Shown piece after piece: positions 25,561-34,642 of a stretch of 40,142 bases of DNA. The position numbers were made by a program, and so were the translations under genes. Source of the stretch: Bacteroidales bacterium (GTDB lineage: Bacteria; Bacteroidota; Bacteroidia; Bacteroidales; UBA932); NCBI GenBank assembly GCA_017446775.1, contig JAFSQE010000020.1:1-40142 (forward strand), given 5' to 3'. Position 1 is the stretch's first letter, and the number at the start of each line of letters is the position of its first letter. The notes under the pieces were generated by a model. That model saw only the letters and a program-made list of their open reading frames with translations. It did not search any database and was not told the origin of the DNA.

Positions 25561-25592
25561 CAAAGATAAGTATAAATGTGGCAAATGACAAA
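25561..25592 (-). promoter_or_regulatory. complete promoter of the TM2-LolA-like operon
   Basis: On the minus strand TTTG (25589-25592), 20 bp, and TATCTTTG (25561-25568) match the consensus. The -33 lies only 2 nt beyond the uvrA stop. I see no terminator between uvrA and this promoter. Confidence 0.7.
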
Positions 25593-25594
25593 CA

Positions 25595-28402
25595 TCAACC
25601 AACAAAATTGTTCAATGCCTTTTCCGTGGGTGTATCCATACGCACCAACTCTTCCGGCGTCCCCTCAAACACAAGGTTGCCACCCTCGTCTCCAGCACCC
25701 GGGCCAAGCTCTATGATATGGTCGGCCGCACGGATAATATCCAGATTGTGTTCTACCACGATTATCGAGTGCCCCTTTGCAATAAGCGCATCAAAAGAGC
25801 GCAGCAGCTTTTCTATATCGTAAAAATGGAGACCGGTGGTAGGTTCGTCAAATATAAACAGCACAGCCCCGGCAGAGGAATCTTTGCCAAGGAACGATGC
25901 CAGTTTTATCCGCTGGCTCTCGCCGCCGGACAGTGTGCTGCTGCTCTGACCCAGCTTGAGGTATGACAGGCCGACATCCATAAGGGGCTGCAGCCTGACC
26001 GCGATGCGACGGGCGGCAGCATCTTCCTGGGAAGAGAAGAAATCGATAGCCTCCTCCACGCTCATATCCAGCACGTCGCTTATGCTCTTACCCTGATATT
26101 TGACCTCAAGTATGTCAGGCAAAAAACGCTTGCCGCCACAGGAGGGGCACATCATGGTAACATCCGCCATAAACTGCATCTCTACACGGATAACTCCCTC
26201 TCCCTGACATTCCGGGCAGCGGCCGCCATCTATGTTGAAAGAGAAATGGGAGTGGCCGTAGCCGTTCATTTTTGCATACGGCTGCTCTGAGTATAGTTTG
26301 CGGATATCGTCGTAAACCTTGGTGTATGTCACGGGGTTCGAGCGGCTGCTTTTGCCAATCGGGTTCTGGTCTACATACTCTACGGCTGTAATACGCTTCA
26401 AATCGCCGGATATCTGTTTGAATGCACCAAACGCTTCTCCCAGCTGGTTGATATGTCGGTTGAGCGCAGGATAGAGGATATCCCCTACCAGCGAGCTCTT
26501 GCCGCTGCCGCTCACTCCGGTCACAGCCACCAGACAACGGAGAGGGAATCGGACAGAGAGGTTGTTGAGATTGTTATGGCAAGCCCCCTCTACCTCTATG
26601 TAATATTTTGGCTGATGTTTGGCCTGCGGCAGATAACCCTTGCGGCGCCCGGCCAGATACTCCAGTGTAAGCGAGCGGTTCCCTTTCCAGTCGAATTCTG
26701 CCGGATTCTGGATTGCAGGCGGCCCCTGATACACCACTTCCCCACCATAACTGCCTGCCATCGGGCCAAAGTCGATGATATGGTCGGCAGCGGCGATAAT
26801 CTCCCGGTCGTGTTCCACAACCACGACGGTATTGCCAAGGTCGCGCAGCCGCCTGAGTACCGCTATCAGCCGCTGGGTGTCGCAACTGTGCAGGCCGATG
26901 CTTGGTTCGTCCAGGACATACATCGATCCCACAAGGTTATTGCCTATAACCTTTACCAGATTTATGCGCTGGCTCTCGCCACCGGACAGTGTCGCGGACG
27001 CGCGGTCTAGTGTCAGGTAACCCAGTCCCACATCAACTATACACCGCAGGCGGTCGCGTATCTCCTTGAGCGGCACCGCCGCCAGTTCCCTCTCGTAATC
27101 GTCCAGGGCGAGGGTGTCGAAAAAGGCTGCCAGGTCGCGGATTTGCATCGACATCAGCTCCGCAATGTTTTTGCCGCCGATACGCACATACAGCGCCTCT
27201 TTTCTCAGTCGCGTCCCGCCGCATTCGCGACAGGTGGTTTTGCCGCTGTAGCGGCTCTGCATGTATTTGAACTGAATCTTGTAGCGGTTCTTGTTGACCC
27301 AGTCAAAGAAGCCGTCGATGCCGGTAAAGTGCTCGTTGCCCCGCCACAGCAGATCTTTCTCTGCACTGGTCAGGTCTTTGTACGGCTTGAATATCGGGAA
27401 GTCGAACTTGTATGCATTATCTACCAGCTCGTCTTTGAAATACTTCATCAGTTCGCCTCGCCAGCACGCCACGGCACCGTCAAAAACGCTCAGGGTGGGA
27501 TTCGGAATCACCAGATTCTCATCTATCCCCACGATATTCCCGAATCCGCCACATACCGGGCAGGCACCAAGGGGACTGTTGTAGCTGAACAGGTTCTCTG
27601 TCGGGCGCTCGAATGTTATACCGTCGGCCTCGAAGATATTTGAGAAGTGCCGCAACCGTTCCGGCACTCCGCAGAAGATATGCCCCTGCCCCGCCTCAAA
27701 TGCAGTCCTTAGGGAATCGAGCGTACGCGAGGTAAAGTCGCCGTCATCTTCTCCCACTACACGCAGGCGGTCTATAAGCAGCGCGAGAGTATCATAGCCG
27801 GCAGGCGAAACCATGTGAGAGAGGATATCATCTATCCTGTATATCTCGCCTGTTTCGACATCTAAAACACGGGTATAGCCGTTCTCTTTGAGAGAGAGGA
27901 AGGTTTCTGTGGCATTATCGTCTGATATCTGCAGCCGGGCGGCAATCAGGGCAAAGGTGCCGGAAGTGAGGGTAAGGATATATTCCAAAACGCTTCTTTC
28001 GGTATCGCACACAACCTCGCTGCCGGTAACGGGAGAGAAGGTATGTCCGATTTTGGCGAACAGTATCTGGAGATAACTGTAAATCTCTGTGGTAGTGGCG
28101 ATGGTAGAGCGGGAATTCACTGTATTGATCTTCTGCTCTACTGCAATTGCCGGCGGAATGCCGGTGATATAATCAACTGCAGGTTTGGGAACACGCCCCA
28201 GGAACTGACGAGCAAAGGAAGAGAGGCTCTCGGCAAACCGGCGGTGCCCCTCTGCATACAGGGTGTCGAATGCAAGCGAGCTCTTGCCGCTGCCGCTCAC
28301 ACCCGTAATCACCACAAACTTTCCCCTGGGTATCTCCAGGTCGATGTTCTTTAGGTTGTTGGCGCGCGCCCCCTTTATGAATATGCTATCCTTTACGCTC
28401 AT
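25595..28402 (-). CDS. uvrA: excinuclease ABC subunit A
   Basis: This 935-residue ATPase finds DNA damage with UvrB in nucleotide excision repair. It has two ABC modules. Walker A motifs are GVSGSGKSSLAFDTL (about residue 34) and GVSGSGKSSLVGDIL. Signature loops are LSGGESQRINL and LSGGESQRIKL. Zinc-binding Cys pairs appear at ACPVCGGFG, TTCRECGGTRL, RCPECQGEG and MCPSCGGKR. The length is normal for the family. Its ATG directly follows the rel stop (TAGATG), so translation is probably coupled. Confidence 0.97.
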   Translation of the reverse strand: MSVKDSIFIKGARANNLKNIDLEIPRGKFVVITGVSGSGKSSLAFDTLYAEGHRRFAESLSSFARQFLGRVPKPAVDYITGIPPAIAVEQKINTVNSRSTIATTTEIYSYLQILFAKIGHTFSPVTGSEVVCDTERSVLEYILTLTSGTFALIAARLQISDDNATETFLSLKENGYTRVLDVETGEIYRIDDILSHMVSPAGYDTLALLIDRLRVVGEDDGDFTSRTLDSLRTAFEAGQGHIFCGVPERLRHFSNIFEADGITFERPTENLFSYNSPLGACPVCGGFGNIVGIDENLVIPNPTLSVFDGAVACWRGELMKYFKDELVDNAYKFDFPIFKPYKDLTSAEKDLLWRGNEHFTGIDGFFDWVNKNRYKIQFKYMQSRYSGKTTCRECGGTRLRKEALYVRIGGKNIAELMSMQIRDLAAFFDTLALDDYERELAAVPLKEIRDRLRCIVDVGLGYLTLDRASATLSGGESQRINLVKVIGNNLVGSMYVLDEPSIGLHSCDTQRLIAVLRRLRDLGNTVVVVEHDREIIAAADHIIDFGPMAGSYGGEVVYQGPPAIQNPAEFDWKGNRSLTLEYLAGRRKGYLPQAKHQPKYYIEVEGACHNNLNNLSVRFPLRCLVAVTGVSGSGKSSLVGDILYPALNRHINQLGEAFGAFKQISGDLKRITAVEYVDQNPIGKSSRSNPVTYTKVYDDIRKLYSEQPYAKMNGYGHSHFSFNIDGGRCPECQGEGVIRVEMQFMADVTMMCPSCGGKRFLPDILEVKYQGKSISDVLDMSVEEAIDFFSSQEDAAARRIAVRLQPLMDVGLSYLKLGQSSSTLSGGESQRIKLASFLGKDSSAGAVLFIFDEPTTGLHFYDIEKLLRSFDALIAKGHSIIVVEHNLDIIRAADHIIELGPGAGDEGGNLVFEGTPEELVRMDTPTEKALNNFVG

Positions 28403-30520
28403 CTACTGCCGTGCTACCTGCCGCACGTTTTTAAGTTTGCGCAATCCAGCCAGGATACGGTCCAGCATGAGGTTGCTGTTTACAAAGATAGTTGCGTCAA
28501 TCTCTATCTCGCCACGCTTGTTGCGGCTGCCGGTGAGCAGCTTGCGCACCAGGGCATGGTAAGAACTGATAACGGAAAGCACATCGTTCACCGCGCTCTC
28601 TTCGTCCACAATAACCTTTAGCGCGACCTGTGAGCTGGAGGTATCGGCATCGGCACGCCAGCGCACCTTTTGCACCCGGTGCGGATAGTTCTCTATGAGA
28701 CGGGCGGCGTTAGGGCAAGACAGGCGGTGGATCTTTATCCCTTCGTTGATCGTAACAAACCCGAACACATCGTCTCCGAATACCGGATTGCAGCACTTGG
28801 CAAACTTGTATTCCACCCCGCTCAGGGAGCCGTTGCCGCCTATTTCAAGGTAATCGCGACCGCTGTCGCGCCGCTTCTGGATTACGATGCGCTCTGATAT
28901 TGCCGCCTCCTGCTGTTCGTCCTGCAGGATTGCGCTCTTTATCTCGGCAACATCAATCTTCTCCTCGCCAATGGCGCCGAACAGTTCGTTGGCGGTCTTG
29001 AACTTGTATTTTTTGATAAGGGCGGTGAGCTGGTCGTCTCGCAGGGTGAGTTTCCAGTTCTTAAGCCGCCGTTCCAGAATATCCCTGCCTGCTTTTGCAA
29101 GGGCGTTTTCGCGCTCTTTGAGCTTCTGTTTGATTTTGCTGCGGGCCTTGCTGGTAACCACATAATTGAGCCAGTCCTCAGACGGCTTCTGGTTCTTTGA
29201 GGTGATAATCTCTACGGAATCGCCCGTTTTGAGCGGTTCCCGAATGGATACCATCTTGCCGTTTACAAGCGCGCCGGAGCAGCGCAGGCCGACATTTGTA
29301 TGAATCTCAAATGCAAAGTCCAGCACACTGCTGCCCGCCTTTAACTGGCGGAGTTCTCCGTTGGGGGTAAAGACAAAGATATCGGAGTTGAGCATGTTCT
29401 GCTCCGCATCCAGATATGGCGTGTGGTCTGGACTCTCCATCAAAGAGCGAACCGTATGCAGCCACTGGTTGATAACGGTGTCTTTCTTGACCCCTTTGTA
29501 AGACCAGTGCGACGCACCGCCAAGCTCCGCCTCGTAGTCCATACGTTCAGAGCGGATCTGAACCTCGACCCACTGTCCGCCCACATCAACGGTACAGTGA
29601 AGCGACTGGTAACCGTTGGGCTTGGGGCGCTCCAGCCACTGGCGGAGTCGGGTTTCGTCTTGTGGATAATTTTCCGTGACTGTGGCCAGCACATCCCAGC
29701 AGGTAGAGATCTCCTGTTCAACAGGGACATCCACGATAAAGCGGATGGCGAAAAGGTCGTACACCTCACTTATGGGGATATTCTGCACCTGCATCTTTTT
29801 CCAGATGGAATAAGCGCTATTTGTGCGGGCCTTAAGGTGATATTTTATCCCCTTGGCAGAGATCGTCGCCTCCAGGGGCTTGATAAATGTCTCTACAAGG
29901 GTGTTGCGGTCGTTCTCCGTTGCCTTGAGATAATTGGTAATTGTGCGCCATGCATCGGGGTATGCGTACCTGAGCCAAAGGTCCTCCATCTCGCTCTTGA
30001 TATGGTACAGGCCAGCCTGATGGGCAAGCGGGATGTAGAGCAGCATGGTCTCTGCATTCTTGCGTGCCTGGTCTGCCTTGGGAAAGATATGGAGCGAACG
30101 CATTATCTCCAGCCTGTCGGCCAGCTTGATGATAAACACACGCGGGTCGGGAGAGTAGCTGGCAATCAGCTTGCGGTAGCGGTCGGCCTCAAGAAGAGTG
30201 TCCCTCGGCTTTATCTGAGAAATCCTGTTAAGGCTGGCGGCAAGGGCAAGTGGAGCATCCCCGCCGGTGTAAGATGATATGACATAGGGATTGTCGCGGC
30301 TGGCTTCGTGGAGGAACACCGCCGCCACGCTTGACGCATCCAGACCTATCTCCAGCGCCACGATACGCGCCACCCCGGTGGCATGTTCTATAAAGGGATG
30401 GTTGTTGCTACGCAACTTGCCCTTCAACGCTTCTGCGGCAAGCATGTAGGCCTGTTCTATCGCAGGGTGCGCCTCCGGAGGGTATTCGGCACATATTCTG
30501 GCTATGGTATCTGGCATCAT
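28403..30520 (-). CDS. RelA/SpoT-family (p)ppGpp synthetase with degenerate hydrolase domain
   Basis: This 705-residue protein has the full Rel layout: HD region (about 25-170), synthetase (about 200-340), TGS (about 370-435, DIFVFTPNGELRQLKAG), Cys-rich region (FAKCCNPVFGD) and C-terminal ACT. The synthetase keeps SIWKKM, YDLFAIR, GYQSLH and the catalytic Glu in VEVQIR. In the HD region His46 and His71 remain, but the usual HDxxED reads HEASRD (Asp to Glu72, Glu to Arg75), and ADRLHNM reads ADRLEIM. Hydrolase activity is therefore doubtful. The loop normally RFKD or EFDD reads RLRQ. It probably makes (p)ppGpp in response to starvation, like RelA, with a separate SpoT-like enzyme elsewhere. 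It overlaps uvrB by 4 nt and abuts uvrA. Confidence 0.9.
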   Translation of the reverse strand: MMPDTIARICAEYPPEAHPAIEQAYMLAAEALKGKLRSNNHPFIEHATGVARIVALEIGLDASSVAAVFLHEASRDNPYVISSYTGGDAPLALAASLNRISQIKPRDTLLEADRYRKLIASYSPDPRVFIIKLADRLEIMRSLHIFPKADQARKNAETMLLYIPLAHQAGLYHIKSEMEDLWLRYAYPDAWRTITNYLKATENDRNTLVETFIKPLEATISAKGIKYHLKARTNSAYSIWKKMQVQNIPISEVYDLFAIRFIVDVPVEQEISTCWDVLATVTENYPQDETRLRQWLERPKPNGYQSLHCTVDVGGQWVEVQIRSERMDYEAELGGASHWSYKGVKKDTVINQWLHTVRSLMESPDHTPYLDAEQNMLNSDIFVFTPNGELRQLKAGSSVLDFAFEIHTNVGLRCSGALVNGKMVSIREPLKTGDSVEIITSKNQKPSEDWLNYVVTSKARSKIKQKLKERENALAKAGRDILERRLKNWKLTLRDDQLTALIKKYKFKTANELFGAIGEEKIDVAEIKSAILQDEQQEAAISERIVIQKRRDSGRDYLEIGGNGSLSGVEYKFAKCCNPVFGDDVFGFVTINEGIKIHRLSCPNAARLIENYPHRVQKVRWRADADTSSSQVALKVIVDEESAVNDVLSVISSYHALVRKLLTGSRNKRGEIEIDATIFVNSNLMLDRILAGLRKLKNVRQVARQ

Positions 30521-32520
30521 CTCTTTGACAATATCTCTTTAAGGGCGTTCATCTCGTCGCGGTAACGGGCGGCTGCAGCGAAATCGAGCTCGGCAGCTGC
30601 TTTCTCCATGCTGACTTTGGCGGCAGCTATCATCTTTTTAAGCGAACTGCCATCCAGAGACGCGACAACGGGATCGTACTGCAAAAATGCTGCCCGCTTC
30701 TTCTGTTCTTCCTGGTAATCTATCTCCGGCAGAAGCGCAGAGGCATCGCGCAGGCCAACCTGATGCGGCACGATGTGGTGTTCGCGGTTATATTGCTGCT
30801 GTTTAGCCCGGCGACGGTTGGTTTCGTCTATCGTGGACTGCATGGACCCGGTAATGGTATCGGCATAGAAAATCACCAGGCCGTTAATGTTGCGGGCGGC
30901 GCGGCCGGCGGTCTGGGTAAGAGCCCTGTCGCTGCGCAGGAACCCCTCCTTGTCGGCATCGAGGATTGCTACCAGCGATACGGTTGGCAAATCCAGCCCC
31001 TCCCGGAGCAGATTGACCCCCACCAGCACGTCAAACCTCCCGGCCTTGAAATCCTCTATGATCTCTACCCGTTCCAGGGTATCGACATCGGAATGGATAT
31101 AACGGCAGCGGATCTCCATCTTCGTGAGATACTTCTCCAGCTCTTCTGCCATCCGCTTGGTAAGGGTTGTCACAAGCACCCGTTCGTCGTGTTCTGCACG
31201 GAGCTGTATCTCCTCCATCAGGTCGTCTATCTGGTTCTTGGAAGGGCGCACCTCTATCGGGGGGTCCAGCAGCCCGGTGGGACGCACCACCTGCTCTACA
31301 AAAACACCTCCGCACTCGACCAGTTCCCAGTCGCCGGGGGTGGCGCTCACATAAAGCCTCTGCCCTATCAGACTGTAGAACTCATCGAATTTAAGGGGGC
31401 GGTTGTCGGCCGCGGCTGGCAGTCGGAAACCGTACTCCACAAGGGTCTCCTTGCGGCTGCGGTCGCCGCCGTACATCGCACGTATTTGAGGTATCGTTAC
31501 ATGACTCTCGTCTATGAAAGTCAAAAAGTCGTCGGGGAAATAGTCTATCAGGCAGAACGGCCGCTGACCTGCGCTGCGTCCGTCAAAATAGCGGGAGTAG
31601 TTCTCAATTCCGGAGCAGTAGCCCAGCTCCTTTATCATCTCCACATCGTATTCTACCCGCTGGCGGAGGCGGTTGGCCTCGTGATGTCGCCCGACAGCGT
31701 TGAAATAGTCGCAACGGTCCACCATATCTGCCAGGATCTGTTCAACAGCCTTTGATGCCCGGTCGCGGGTGGTCAGAAAGTTTGTGGCGGGGAATATCGA
31801 AATCTGTTCCTGATAGCCTATGGTGGCGCCGCTGGCGGGGTCTATCATCTCTATCGACTCTATCTCGTCGCCCCAGAACGCTATGCGGTAGGCAAAGTCG
31901 CAATAGGCTGGGAAGACATCCACGCTGTCGCCCTTGACGCGGAAACTGCCGCGGCGGAATTCCCCCTCTGTGCGGGAATACAGGGCATCTACAAGGTTGT
32001 ATAAAAACTGGTTGCGGGGTATTTCCTCGCCGCGCGAGAGAAGAATCGTACTGCTGTGAAAATCGTCCGGGTTGCCGATACCGTAAAGACAGCTCACAGA
32101 GCTTATCACTATCACGTCGCGCCGGCCGCTCAGAAGGGCGCTGCTGGCACTCAGGCGCAACCGGTCAATCTCGTCGTTTATGCTGAGGTCTTTCTCTATG
32201 TAGGTATCCGTGGTAGGGATATACGCCTCTGGCTGGTAATAATCGTAATAAGAGACAAAGTATTCCACAGCGTTCTCGGGGAAGAAGCTCTTGAATTCGC
32301 TGTAGAGCTGTGCCGCCAGGGTTTTGTTATGACTCAGGATAAGCGTAGGGCGCTGGAGACGTTCTATGACGTTAGCCATGGTAAAGGTTTTGCCGCTGCC
32401 AGTAACTCCAAGCAGAGTCTGGGCCTGCACACCGCTTTCGAAACCGGCGGTGAGCTGGTCTATGGCCTGCGGCTGGTCGCCCGTAGGTTTATATGGCGCG
32501 TGGATTTTAAAAGCCCCCAT
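30517..32520 (-). CDS. uvrB: excinuclease ABC subunit B
   Basis: This 667-residue helicase-like protein verifies damage and positions UvrC. It shows Walker A GVTGSGKTFTMANV (about 39-52), the beta-hairpin region YYDYYQPEAYIPTTDTYIEKD, DESHVTIPQI (Walker B), GVNLLREGLDLP, QTAGRAARN (motif VI), and a C-terminal UVR domain (KKMIAAAKVSMEKAAAELDF). It is first of uvrB-rel-uvrA. A -7 box lies 9 nt before its ATG (32530-32537), so the leader is very short. I saw no LexA-type box, but I did not search exhaustively. Confidence 0.97.
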   Translation of the reverse strand: MGAFKIHAPYKPTGDQPQAIDQLTAGFESGVQAQTLLGVTGSGKTFTMANVIERLQRPTLILSHNKTLAAQLYSEFKSFFPENAVEYFVSYYDYYQPEAYIPTTDTYIEKDLSINDEIDRLRLSASSALLSGRRDVIVISSVSCLYGIGNPDDFHSSTILLSRGEEIPRNQFLYNLVDALYSRTEGEFRRGSFRVKGDSVDVFPAYCDFAYRIAFWGDEIESIEMIDPASGATIGYQEQISIFPATNFLTTRDRASKAVEQILADMVDRCDYFNAVGRHHEANRLRQRVEYDVEMIKELGYCSGIENYSRYFDGRSAGQRPFCLIDYFPDDFLTFIDESHVTIPQIRAMYGGDRSRKETLVEYGFRLPAAADNRPLKFDEFYSLIGQRLYVSATPGDWELVECGGVFVEQVVRPTGLLDPPIEVRPSKNQIDDLMEEIQLRAEHDERVLVTTLTKRMAEELEKYLTKMEIRCRYIHSDVDTLERVEIIEDFKAGRFDVLVGVNLLREGLDLPTVSLVAILDADKEGFLRSDRALTQTAGRAARNINGLVIFYADTITGSMQSTIDETNRRRAKQQQYNREHHIVPHQVGLRDASALLPEIDYQEEQKKRAAFLQYDPVVASLDGSSLKKMIAAAKVSMEKAAAELDFAAAARYRDEMNALKEILSKR

Positions 32521-32529
32521 AACAGTTTA

Positions 32530-32537
32530 CAAATATA
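32530..32537 (-). promoter_or_regulatory. -7 box TATATTTG of the uvrB-rel-uvrA operon
   Basis: On the minus strand this is a full TAnnTTTG match, 9 nt upstream of the uvrB ATG. No perfect -33 TTTG lies at 19-21 bp. It is divergent from the M28 peptidase promoter. Confidence 0.5.
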
Positions 32538-32559
32538 GGTTTTCTAAAGAAGAAATTAG

Positions 32560-32567
32560 TATCTTCG
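32560..32567 (+). promoter_or_regulatory. -7-like box TATCTTCG of the M28 peptidase-ftcD pair
   Basis: This matches 7 of 8 positions of TAnnTTTG, 10 nt before the ATG at 32578. The predicted leader is only a few nucleotides. A TTTTC stretch near 32540-32544 may stand in for the -33. Confidence 0.35.
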
Positions 32568-32577
32568 CCGCTATAAA

Positions 32578-33531
32578 ATGAGATACCCGGTTGTCATATT
32601 ATGTATCGCTGCCTCTTTGCTGGCGTTCCCCTTTAAGGCCACCGCTCAGCCGGGCAAATACGAATCCGTAGCTACGGTTTCTTTACAGCGTGAAATCGTG
32701 GAGCACCTGTGCGACTCGATAATGGAGGGGCGCGCTTCTGGCAGCAAAGGGGGCGAAGCAGCCCGCATCTACATCCAGGAATATTTCAAGAATCTGGAAC
32801 TTAAGCCTTTCTACTTTCGCAGCAGCCAGACCTTCCGCCACAACGATACGATAAAGATGCACAATGTGTTCGGCGTGGTGCCTGCCCTTGCTCCCAGCGA
32901 GAAATATATTGTGGTAAGTGCCCATTACGACCATCTGGGTATCATCAAGGGGAAGACTTATCCCGGTGCCGACGACAATGCATCTGGGGTTGCGGCGCTG
33001 CTCACGGTGGCCGAGATGTTCTCACAGATGCGGCGCGACAGCGTTGGTCCGGGCGTGAATATACTGTTTGTGGCTTTCGACGGTAAGGAATACAGCATGG
33101 CGGGCAGCAAGCGGTTCACTGCACAGCTGCCAATCGCGCCCGAAAACATATTGTGCGAAATCAACCTGGATATCCTTGGATCTACGCTGGTTCCGGTACA
33201 TCGCAGGCAGGACTATCTGATTGTACTGGGGCGCAATACCTTGCCGGAAGGGCTTCGAGGCTGCATTGCCAAGGCCAACAGCGGAGCGGCGCTTGATATA
33301 GACTACACCTTTTACGGCAGCGACGATTTTACCCGCACCATGTACCGGCTGGGAGACCACTACCCCTTCTACCAGAAGGGCGTTCCGGCACTTCTTTTCA
33401 CCTCCGGTTTCCACCAGCACACCCTTAAGACCACCGACACTCCGGAGATTATAGACTACCCTGTTCTTTCAAGACGTACCAAGCTGATTTTCAATACGAT
33501 AATCAATCTTTACAATGGCCGCAACCGTTGA
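32578..33531 (+). CDS. exported M28-family (Zn aminopeptidase-fold) protein, possibly inactive
   Basis: This 317-residue protein has a signal peptide (1-23, ending KATAQ) and the M28 fold. Candidate zinc ligands are His116 in SAHYDHLG, Asp132 in PGADDNASG, Glu171, Asp198 in NLDILGS, and His281 in GFHQH. In active M28 enzymes the motif is G-E-E-x-G-L-x-G-S, where the first Glu is the general base. Here it reads DGKEYSMAGS, with Lys170 in that place. The protein may bind metal or peptide without ordinary peptidase activity, or use another base. Its 3' end overlaps ftcD by 17 nt, suggesting coupled expression. Confidence 0.85.
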   Translation: MRYPVVILCIAASLLAFPFKATAQPGKYESVATVSLQREIVEHLCDSIMEGRASGSKGGEAARIYIQEYFKNLELKPFYFRSSQTFRHNDTIKMHNVFGVVPALAPSEKYIVVSAHYDHLGIIKGKTYPGADDNASGVAALLTVAEMFSQMRRDSVGPGVNILFVAFDGKEYSMAGSKRFTAQLPIAPENILCEINLDILGSTLVPVHRRQDYLIVLGRNTLPEGLRGCIAKANSGAALDIDYTFYGSDDFTRTMYRLGDHYPFYQKGVPALLFTSGFHQHTLKTTDTPEIIDYPVLSRRTKLIFNTIINLYNGRNR

Positions 33532-34642
33532 GTGCGTCCCCAATTTCAGCGAAGGACGCGACAAATCAGTCATAGAGGCGATTTCCGGCAGCATAGGCGC
33601 AGCCGGCTGCAAGGTGCTGCATACCGATATCGGTTATGACACCAACCGGACGGTAATCACCTTTGCCGGCGAAGCATCAAATGTGGCCGAGGCTGCTTTC
33701 GCTGCAGTGAAGCGTGCCTCTGAACTGATTGACATGCGTTACCATACCGGGACACATCCGCGCCAGGGCGCTACCGACGTACTGCCACTGGTACCGGTAT
33801 CCGGAATATCGATGGCAGAATGTGCCGATATGGCACGCAGCCTGGCGGCCAGGATTTACGGCGAACTGGGTATCCCCTGCTACTGCTATGGCGAGGCGGC
33901 ATTTACCCCGGAGCGCAAGCGTCTGGAAGTGTGTCGCGAAGGCGAATACGAAGCCCTGGAGGCCAAGATTGCCGATAACAAACGTCGTCCCGACTTCTGT
34001 GGCGAAAGCTTCACCCTGCAGGCCGCACGCAGCGGCGCCACCACAGTCGGGGCGCGGGACTTTCTGATTGCGGTAAATTTCAACCTTGATACCGACGATG
34101 TCGCGGTGGCGAAAGCCATAGCTCTGGACGTGCGCGCACGCGGCCATAATGGCATAGCGGGCCTGCTGCCCGGTTGCAAAGCCATCGGCTGGTATATCCC
34201 GGAATACGGCTTTGCCCAGGTCTCGATGAATATCACCGACATCTCCCTCACCCCGCTTCACGTGGCATACGAGACAGTCAGCGCCCAGGCCGCCCTGCGC
34301 GGGTTGCACGTCACCGGCACAGAAATCATCGGCCTCGTCCCCAAACGCGTCCTGCTGGCCGCCGGAGCCCACTTCTGGCAATCAGAGACATCAAATCCAG
34401 AAATCTTGAATAGTAATCGCCTGCAGGCGATAGCGAAGCGCGTGTGGGCAGATAGCAGAATGGCCAGTGCGGAGCGGCGGGGTTTGGGGCAGCGCCCCAG
34501 TATTATAGGCAGGGAGTTCGGCCTTCATGCGAGGCCTCTGCCTGCCGATAATCACCTCATAAGCCTGGCGATAAAAAAAATGGGTCTGAATACCATCAGA
34601 CCTTATAACGTAAAAGAGAGAGTTCTCGAATACCTGCTCTAA
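33515..34642 (+). CDS. ftcD: glutamate formimidoyltransferase
   Basis: This 375-residue protein moves the formimino group from N-formimidoyl-glutamate to tetrahydrofolate, a late step of histidine breakdown. The start is the family N-terminus VECVPNFSEGRD. DMRYHTGTHPRQGATDVLPLVP carries the catalytic His (about residue 82), and GARDFLIAVNFNLDT and KAIGWYIPEYGFAQVSMN follow. The C-terminal 80 residues (LQAIAKRVWADSRM...) go beyond the two-domain core of about 300. No cyclodeaminase domain is fused and no hut genes are in the window, so it may supply one-carbon units from a partner gene elsewhere. Confidence 0.92.
   Translation: MAATVECVPNFSEGRDKSVIEAISGSIGAAGCKVLHTDIGYDTNRTVITFAGEASNVAEAAFAAVKRASELIDMRYHTGTHPRQGATDVLPLVPVSGISMAECADMARSLAARIYGELGIPCYCYGEAAFTPERKRLEVCREGEYEALEAKIADNKRRPDFCGESFTLQAARSGATTVGARDFLIAVNFNLDTDDVAVAKAIALDVRARGHNGIAGLLPGCKAIGWYIPEYGFAQVSMNITDISLTPLHVAYETVSAQAALRGLHVTGTEIIGLVPKRVLLAAGAHFWQSETSNPEILNSNRLQAIAKRVWADSRMASAERRGLGQRPSIIGREFGLHARPLPADNHLISLAIKKMGLNTIRPYNVKERVLEYLL

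Noticed and set aside
30763-31755. 330-codon open frame antisense to uvrB
   Set aside because: It lies wholly inside uvrB, which has full helicase motifs; no independent evidence of coding.
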